From Euperipatoides rowelli (Eukaryota; Onychophora; Udeonychophora; Euonychophora; Peripatopsidae): 10,782 bases of DNA. The DNA is taken from assembly GCA_003024985.2 (NCBI GenBank), contig PXIH01S0000258.1; one strand, written 5' to 3'. Below are positions 7,701-10,782 of the stretch, piece after piece. The position numbers and the translations under genes were made by a program. Under the pieces are notes generated by a model that saw only the letters and a list, made by a program, of their open reading frames with translations, was not told the DNA's origin and ran no database searches. Position 1 is the stretch's first letter. The number at the start of each line of letters is the position of its first letter.

Positions 7701-10257
7701 TCAATGAAGATTTATGTAAAATTAGAACTAAATGAGTTTTATATTTTAAAAAAGTTTATTAAAAAACAAGTTCTAGTCCTGTGTCTGATCACAACAGGAT
7801 AATCCAAATAGGTAAGCTATTACTGCTTTAATGGTTTTTTAAAAATTCTAATAAATATTTCAAATTAAAAAAAAAAAAAAAAATACTATTTTAATAATTA
7901 AAATAGCCCTCCTGGACAACCATCTGGGAATTTTTGAAAGAGTAGATCACAAATGTATTTTTACTGGCAAAGTAGATATGTAAAAATTAGTTTATACTCC
8001 TGGTATGTTACCGTGTCCCTGTATTTAACATTGTGACCATACTTACTCTACATCCCTAGAACTATTTGACAGGATCTAAGTTCTATAACCTTTTGTACTC
8101 CTCAAACTTTCAAAATTAAGATCTGCTACAAGACCTGAATAAGAGCTGACTATGAAATACTGTCATATTATTGATGGGTATTACACAAGACCAGAAATAT
8201 ACTGTAGCTAATTGTCAACACTATCGACAGATATTAGGCTAGTATAAAAATACTGTATATATATATATATTACAGTATATACAAATACAATTAGAATCAG
8301 AAAATCTGTACCAAGCATATTAATGCCATTAGGAAAGCTGATTGAATTTGCAAAAAAAAAATTTTCAAAGATCTAAAAAGTGTTATTTAAGAATGAAGAA
8401 AAAATCCATTTACTTTATCTTTTTCTCTTTTCTCATGGGCTAGCTGGCGCCTCTTTTTGGCTTTTAAAGCTCTTCTCTGCAACATTTCTTCAGTCAATTC
8501 TTTCTCTTTGTATCCTGAAAGGCCAACAACCACCAATCAACAGTTAGTCCAAATATTTGAATATGCAATATATAGGATATTATCAGGAATGTTAAATTTA
8601 GAAACAGGGGTGACATAGAGCAAAAGAACTAAAAGAAGGTTAATATGCATTCATTTTTGCAAATACATATTACATTTACCAGCAAGTACTAAAGCCTAAA
8701 AGCTGACTATACTAATGACATATTTTCCTCCCAAGGAAATGAAATTTTATCCATCCATCCCCTTAGGTTAGGGATCTTTTTTAAATAAAATTGAAAAATA
8801 TAAATTTTTTTACACTAGGGCCTTGGGTTCCCCCCCTCCCCCCATTACTTTTGATACAATTTTACAAAAAAAAAAAACAATCTAACCATTAATTTTACAT
8901 TAAGGTAAAAGATGGATAAGTGAATTTTTTTGGAAATGAAAAAAAAATCAATAGTACAGTCAATTTTTAGGCTCTAGTTAAAATTACTGTCCATGTTTGC
9001 ATTGTCTGAATTATAATTAAATTAAAGGGACTAAACTAATAATTGCAAATAAAAGAAATAAGCATTTATAGAATAAGCAAATTAATTTAATCATTAACAA
9101 ACTATAAATAATTGAATGGATTAACATGCAATAATAATCTACTGATGTTGAGAAAAAAAGTTCAAACTAATGATTAAAGGGTTTCTTACCAATATTCCTA
9201 CTAGAGGTTATTTTATATTAAATGACAAATTTTAATATTTTTTAACAAATTCCTTTTATTGGCGTTTGTTTAATAAAGACAAATGGGAAACTATTTATAA
9301 ATTTTCAAGCTTAATCTAAAAATTACAAGATTCTTAAATTTTTTTTGATAGAAATTTACATTAAAAACAGATAGACAAGTGAATATTCATTGAAGTTGGT
9401 AAAGCTTGTAAAAAAAAAGAGTACCGGTAAGCTAACAATTCCATTAATGTTTCCAATAAAAGGAAGCCATGAGCAGAAAACATTGAGGGAGGCCAATAAA
9501 AAAACTTCAGTACTCTAGCTTGTTTTATGGCTAAGCATTATTGATAAAGATGTAGGCCTATCCCNTATTTATAGACATTTAATAGAAATGGGTTTTACTT
9601 ATTTCACATAAAACTATTTAAAATGGCATATCACTCGTAGCCTGGGTGATACAAGCATTTGAACTTGGCTCAATACCCAAGCTGACATACACCAGGATTA
9701 AGATTTTTCCTTATAAAGCCCAAAATGCACAAATGGTGCATACCCTCATTATATCTTTCGGTATGCTAAATTAGACGTTATATTAACTATTTATTACAGT
9801 TAAACTGATAATTAAACTGCATAGTTCAGAATCATAACTTTAACAGCAATATATTAGAAATTCATAATCACGTGTCATGTATGAATGTTTCATTCTGGTA
9901 TACATTGTGTATAAATATACACAATTCTTTACTTTTTATCCTAAAAAGAAATTACTAAAGATAAACTAGAAAATAACTATTTTTCAAGCTCCAAAAATAA
10001 AATAATTTACTTACCACTAGGCAGCATAAGCAAAGGTTCTGACACAGGCTGGTGTGGATGTGTGCGTTTTAAAAGGGCCCTTTGACGAGCCGTTAGTAAA
10101 GCTGGATCCTTCTCTTTCCGGATTTCTCCATATTCATCCAACTTGCCAGCCTCGAGAGCCTCAAGCCATGCTTCTTCTTCATCTTCAGTATCGGCAGTTT
10201 TTTCTGGATCAGTTGGAGGATTACTACCAGCAGCTAAACTAGCCATCTGACCATCAT
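1677..10257 (-). CDS. INO80B: INO80 complex subunit B, partial gene (four exons, both ends missing)
   Basis: INO80B is a nuclear subunit of the INO80 ATP-dependent chromatin remodeller, which slides nucleosomes and exchanges H2A variants in transcription and repair. The coding exons on the minus strand are 10257-10015, 8514-8414, 7094-7038 and 1795-1677, giving 172 complete codons. Counting from the Met codon at 10246, an acidic stretch leads into WLEALEAG (27-34), then LTARQRALL (51-59), then the PAPA-1 region from LTEEML (84-89) through KQTIERLLKK (112-121). The last visible segment holds a P-x3-Y block and a SLPVGVEFP block (154-162), which in the family sits just before the HIT zinc finger. 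Human INO80B is about 356 residues, so roughly half is visible. The N-terminal exon(s) and the Cys/His HIT finger are not in the window. Exon order, phase and motif order all agree, so the identification is strong. Expression and exact start are unknown. Confidence 0.93.
1840..2045. repeat. TACTGTATA / TATACAGTA-rich low-complexity tract
   Basis: Short copies of TACTGTA and its reverse complement TACAGTA recur in both orientations about every 15-30 bases, for example near 1850, 1862, 1895, 1935 and 1985. The same word also appears singly near 210, 633, 3222, 5691, 8201 and 8251. It looks like a degenerate AT-rich satellite or microsatellite, not coding DNA. Confidence 0.65.
2278..2319. repeat. 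Perfect 18-bp inverted repeat (hairpin)
   Basis: The left arm, 2278-2295, and the right arm, 2302-2319, are exact reverse complements around a 6-base loop, TGTTAA (2296-2301). There is no mismatch over 18 bp, and the pairing stops at both outer ends. It lies immediately to the left of the C-rich segment. It could be a mobile-element end, a fold-back, or a young palindrome. No T-run follows, so it is not an obvious terminator. Confidence 0.95.
2336..2995 (+). other. C-rich, G-poor segment, possible decayed element
   Basis: The plus strand is rich in A and C and very poor in G: 2881-2940 contains 21 C and 1 G. The flanking DNA has no such skew. The same skew marks the gypsy relic from about 4480, also on the plus strand, so this may be another part of a retroelement such as an LTR, leader or gag remnant. 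An open stretch without stops runs from about 2602 to 2804 on the plus strand, but its peptide resembles nothing I recognise. I found no zinc-knuckle or protease motif. Confidence 0.35.
2996..4240. other. Intron stretch with no recognised feature
   Basis: This is AT-rich DNA inside the INO80B intron. Minus-strand open frames occur at 3444-3713 (89 codons) and 3804-4037 (77 codons), but neither resembles a family I know. Long open frames without selection are unremarkable here. I see no repeats or RNA genes. Confidence 0.6.
4251..4320. promoter_or_regulatory. Promoter-like motif cluster with inverted repeat
   Basis: Within 61 bases lie a YY1-like AAGATGGCG (4251-4259), a CCAAT box (4289-4293), a CRE-like TGACGTA (4298-4304) and an ETS-like TTCCTG (4306-4311). 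A 9-bp perfect inverted repeat, 4283-4291 with 4312-4320, encloses the CRE and ETS sites and overlaps the CCAAT box. The local GC content is higher than in the flanks. These words commonly co-occur in housekeeping promoters of animals. No gene obviously starts here, so function is inference. Confidence 0.3.
4839..5306 (+). pseudogene. Gypsy RT thumb/RNase H fragment
   Basis: This is an open stretch of 155 codons between an in-frame TAA (4836-4838) and TGA (5304-5306), with no usable start. A PLYDLLKK block and a W...AF..LK pattern mark the RT-RNase H connection. RNase H follows with three catalytic acidic residues: Asp in KTDAS (codon 62), Glu in IERAAL (codon 102) and Asp in LTDHKPLTYL (codon 129). 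The fourth acidic residue lies in another frame downstream. A frame change near 5255-5285 makes the last codons before the stop nonsense relative to the family. The chemistry of the intact family is RNA removal from RNA:DNA hybrids. This copy is broken. Confidence 0.85.
5284..5475 (+). pseudogene. Gypsy RNase H C-terminus and spacer fragment
   Basis: Read in a frame different from the upstream fragment, this stretch carries the FEHIPGRLNSLADML block, the typical C-terminal end of gypsy RNase H, where the Asp of LADML matches the last active-site acid. The usual following Ser-Arg is replaced by Leu-His. It then enters the spacer before integrase. The family-like reading appears to shift to another frame near 5445, so the final residues before the TAA at 5473-5475 are probably off-frame. 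Confidence 0.75.
5447..5715 (+). pseudogene. Gypsy integrase N-terminal zinc-binding (HHCC) fragment
   Basis: Two frames contribute. From 5447 one frame gives a spacer-like DAFCADIINKIKE segment. After about 5540-5575 another frame (open 5517-5720) gives FVPASLIPDV followed by YHDS...RGHF. His at codon 36 and His at codon 43, counting from 5517, match the H-x6-H half of the integrase HHCC zinc finger. The CxxC half is missing, because resemblance stops near 5700. No DDE core is seen. The element is truncated here or was broken by later rearrangement. Confidence 0.75.
5721..6012. other. Intron stretch; possible 3' region of the nested minus-strand frame
   Basis: The only item of note is a minus-strand AATAAA (plus-strand TTTATT at 5881-5886), about 127 bases downstream of the stop of the reading frame at 6013-6198. 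No poly(A) tract is seen after it on the minus strand. Confidence 0.4.
6013..6198 (-). CDS. Candidate nested one-pass membrane peptide, 61 codons
   Basis: I do not recognise this protein. The frame starts at ATG 6198 in a fair context (A at -3) and ends at TGA 6015-6013. A TAA and a TGA in frame upstream mean no longer form without splicing. Residues 19-41 form one hydrophobic helix (LAFIGLVLL...LYMFI), flanked by Lys17-Arg18 on the N side and Lys43 on the C side, with a polar Ser/Asn-rich tail. Residues 3-6 come from a T homopolymer, so the N-terminus may be unreal. An alternative is that a real exon begins after the AG at about 6172. AATAAA lies at 5886-5881 on this strand. It could be a nested intronic gene, a retrocopy or a chance frame. 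Confidence 0.35.
   Translation of the reverse strand: MRIFFFTNNEGIIDQGKRLAFIGLVLLAGISTSWYVLYMFISKQNSDPIYGSSNHGLQSFF
6199..6440 (-). other. A/C-rich stretch on the minus strand, with a 12-bp direct repeat
   Basis: Upstream of the small frame ending at 6198, the minus strand becomes rich in A and C (the plus strand in G and T). The plus-strand word GTGGTTGTAGTG occurs at 6251-6262 and again at 6303-6314, with further TTGTAGT words around it. This could be a 5' leader or promoter of the small frame, or a decayed repeat. Confidence 0.3.
6441..7037. other. Intron stretch with no recognised feature
   Basis: This is the part of the INO80B intron next to the 7038-7094 exon's donor. It is AT-rich with an A13 run near 6787-6799. 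I see nothing else. Confidence 0.6.
7038..7094 (-). CDS. INO80B: INO80B internal exon: PAPA-1 region, second half (57-bp small exon)
   Basis: This 19-codon exon is phase 0 at both ends. It lies between a TTTCAG acceptor (intron ends at 7095) and an AGG/GTAAAG donor (intron starts at 7037). It encodes KQTIERLLKKQ and then a Lys/Ala/Gly-rich tail. The TIERL core is conserved with human INO80B, which has QTIERL at the same place. Being phase 0 at both ends, it could be skipped without a frameshift, but there is no direct evidence for that. Confidence 0.92.
7095..8413 (-). other. INO80B intron (about 1.3 kb), no gene seen
   Basis: The intron runs from the GTAAAT donor at 8413 to the TTTCAG acceptor at 7095. 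It contains a 17-base A run (7867-7883) and a TA-rich palindrome at 8250-8278. No coding or RNA gene was found. Confidence 0.8.
8250..8278. repeat. TA-rich palindrome
   Basis: ATACTGTA (8250-8257) is the exact reverse complement of TACAGTAT (8271-8278). The 13 bases between are alternating TA and can fold on themselves, so the whole block can form one hairpin or cruciform. It is built from the dispersed TACTGTATA word. Confidence 0.8.
8414..8514 (-). CDS. INO80B: INO80B internal exon: PAPA-1 region, first half
   Basis: The acceptor is TTTCAG, ending at 8515. The donor is GTAAAT, starting at 8413, which is weaker than the others because it lacks G at position +5. The exon has 101 bases: two that finish a split Gly codon, then 33 codons ending in phase 0. 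The peptide carries LTEEML followed by a long Lys/Arg/Gln/Glu-rich stretch (residues 90-111). This matches the PAPA-1 conserved region of INO80B, expected to form a basic helix. Confidence 0.93.
8515..10014 (-). other. INO80B intron (about 1.5 kb), no gene seen
   Basis: The intron runs from the GTAAGT donor at 10014 to the TTTCAG acceptor at 8515. It is AT-rich with A and T runs, a C-rich tract (8830-8843, C7 T C6) and the ambiguous base N at 9565 beside a TAGGCCTA word. No gene was found. Confidence 0.8.
10015..10257 (-). CDS. INO80B: INO80B internal exon: acidic block and LTARQRALL motif
   Basis: The exon is preceded by a CAG acceptor (intron ends at 10258) and followed by a consensus donor, GTAAGT, starting at 10014. 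It begins with two bases of a split codon (AT), runs 80 full codons, and ends with one base (G at 10015) that completes a Gly codon with the next exon. Reading in frame upstream of the acceptor meets a TGA, which supports splicing here. An in-frame ATG lies at 10246, but human INO80B has about 200 residues before this point, so I treat that Met as internal. Met at 10246 could still be the true start if the 5' exons are non-coding. It encodes an Asp/Glu-rich run (residues 19-25), W27, and the family motif LTARQRALL (51-59). Confidence 0.92.
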
Positions 10258-10478
10258 CTGTTCAAAATATCGGCATACTATAGACTACTTTCAAAGTAAC
10301 ATGATTAATTTCAGTTAAAATTTGTTTAAGGACATAAATATTTTGTAAAACAAGTTGATTATATCCTAACCCAGAGAACATGTAATTGGCCAACATGCAA
10401 AATACTTTTATCATTATACTGCCATCCATTATTTTTCTTTGGTATCCCTCATTTTTAGAATATCACTTTGTATTAGTG
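10258..10478 (-). other. INO80B upstream intron, part next to the acceptor
   Basis: This is intron sequence before the 10257 exon. It ends in CAG with only a modest pyrimidine tract (ATTTTGAACAG region). No coding exon was seen between here and the window edge. Confidence 0.6.
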
Positions 10479-10782
10479 CAGGGATGTCAAATAGGATTTG
10501 TCCAGCGAGCCAAAATTGAACAAATGTCATTTAGGCCAAAGTGCCGAAAATGTGGGTTTCTAGTTTGGACATTTTTGATAAGCTTTTTTTTTGGTTGTAT
10601 GGCATTTTTGTTTCCCTTTTGACATATTTGATAAGCTTTTTTTTGGTTGTATGGAGTTTTTGTTTCCCTTTTGACATTTGATAAGCTTTTTTTTGGTTGT
10701 ATGGACGTTTTGTTTCCCTTTTGACATAGTTAAGCTTTTTTGGTTGTATGGACGTTTTGTTTCCCTTTTGACATATTTGATA
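10479..10782 (+). mobile_element. hAT-like non-autonomous element end, incomplete
   Basis: A sharp start, CAGGGATGTCAAA at 10479, resembles the CAGGGGTGTCAAA-type terminal repeats of many hAT-family non-autonomous elements. The following TTTGTCC...GAGCC...ATTTAGGCC run is also of that style. The other terminus lies outside the window, so the terminal repeat and the 8-bp target duplication cannot be checked. The candidate left target copy would end at 10478. No transposase sequence is seen. Confidence 0.4.
10567..10782 (+). repeat. Minisatellite, about 50-53 bp unit, four copies in view
   Basis: Successive units begin at GATAAG (10577), GATAAG (10630), GATAAG (10680) and GTTAAG (10729), and a fifth starts at 10779. 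Each unit is an AAGCTTTTTT tract, then GGTTGTATGG, then a short variable T-rich part, TTTCCCTTTTGACAT, and back to GATA. Units 3 and 4 share a GGACG variant, while units 1 and 2 differ there. Lengths differ (53, 50, 49, 50) through T-run and ATT changes. The array continues past the window. Confidence 0.95.

Noticed and set aside
10054-10242. 62-codon plus-strand frame
   Set aside because: It is antisense to a confidently assigned INO80B exon.
10386-10622. 78-codon plus-strand frame with hydrophobic stretches
   Set aside because: It runs from intron sequence into the hAT-like end and the T-rich minisatellite. The hydrophobicity comes from T-rich repeats.

Overview
This window is AT-rich nuclear DNA from an animal, probably an arthropod and perhaps a crustacean. 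The evidence is spliced exons with GT-AG borders, long introns, microsatellite-like tracts, and decayed transposable elements. The arthropod guess rests on the protein's general look and on repeat style (many copies of TACTGTATA, a TAGGCCTA-type word), so it is weak. One base, at 9565, is N.

The only gene I can name runs right to left across nearly the whole window. It encodes the INO80 chromatin-remodelling complex subunit B (INO80B, also PAPA-1 or ZNHIT4). Four consecutive coding exons on the minus strand are visible: 10257-10015, 8514-8414, 7094-7038 and 1795-1677. They splice in frame (phases 1, 0, 0, then 2). Together they carry an acidic WLEALEAG-type block, the LTARQRALL motif, the PAPA-1 basic helix and the conserved segment just before the HIT zinc finger. 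The N-terminal exon(s) lie beyond the right edge. The zinc-finger exon lies beyond the left edge, or at least was not found in 1-1676.

The introns hold the rest. The 5.2 kb intron 1796-7037 contains: a TACTGTATA-rich tract (about 1840-2040); a perfect 18-bp hairpin (2278-2319); a C-rich, G-poor segment (about 2336-2995); a promoter-like motif cluster (4251-4311); a broken Ty3/gypsy-type retrotransposon on the plus strand (about 4790-5715); and a minus-strand 61-codon reading frame predicting a one-pass membrane peptide (6198-6013), with a possible poly(A) signal downstream.

The upstream intron at the right end contains what looks like the end of a hAT-type non-autonomous element (from 10479), filled by a minisatellite of about 50 bp that runs off the window. 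The left intron contains a C16 tract facing a G-rich tract. I see no CRISPR array, tRNA or rRNA. I see no convincing new biological system. The best candidates for follow-up are the nested membrane peptide, the perfect hairpin and the minisatellite-filled hAT-like end.
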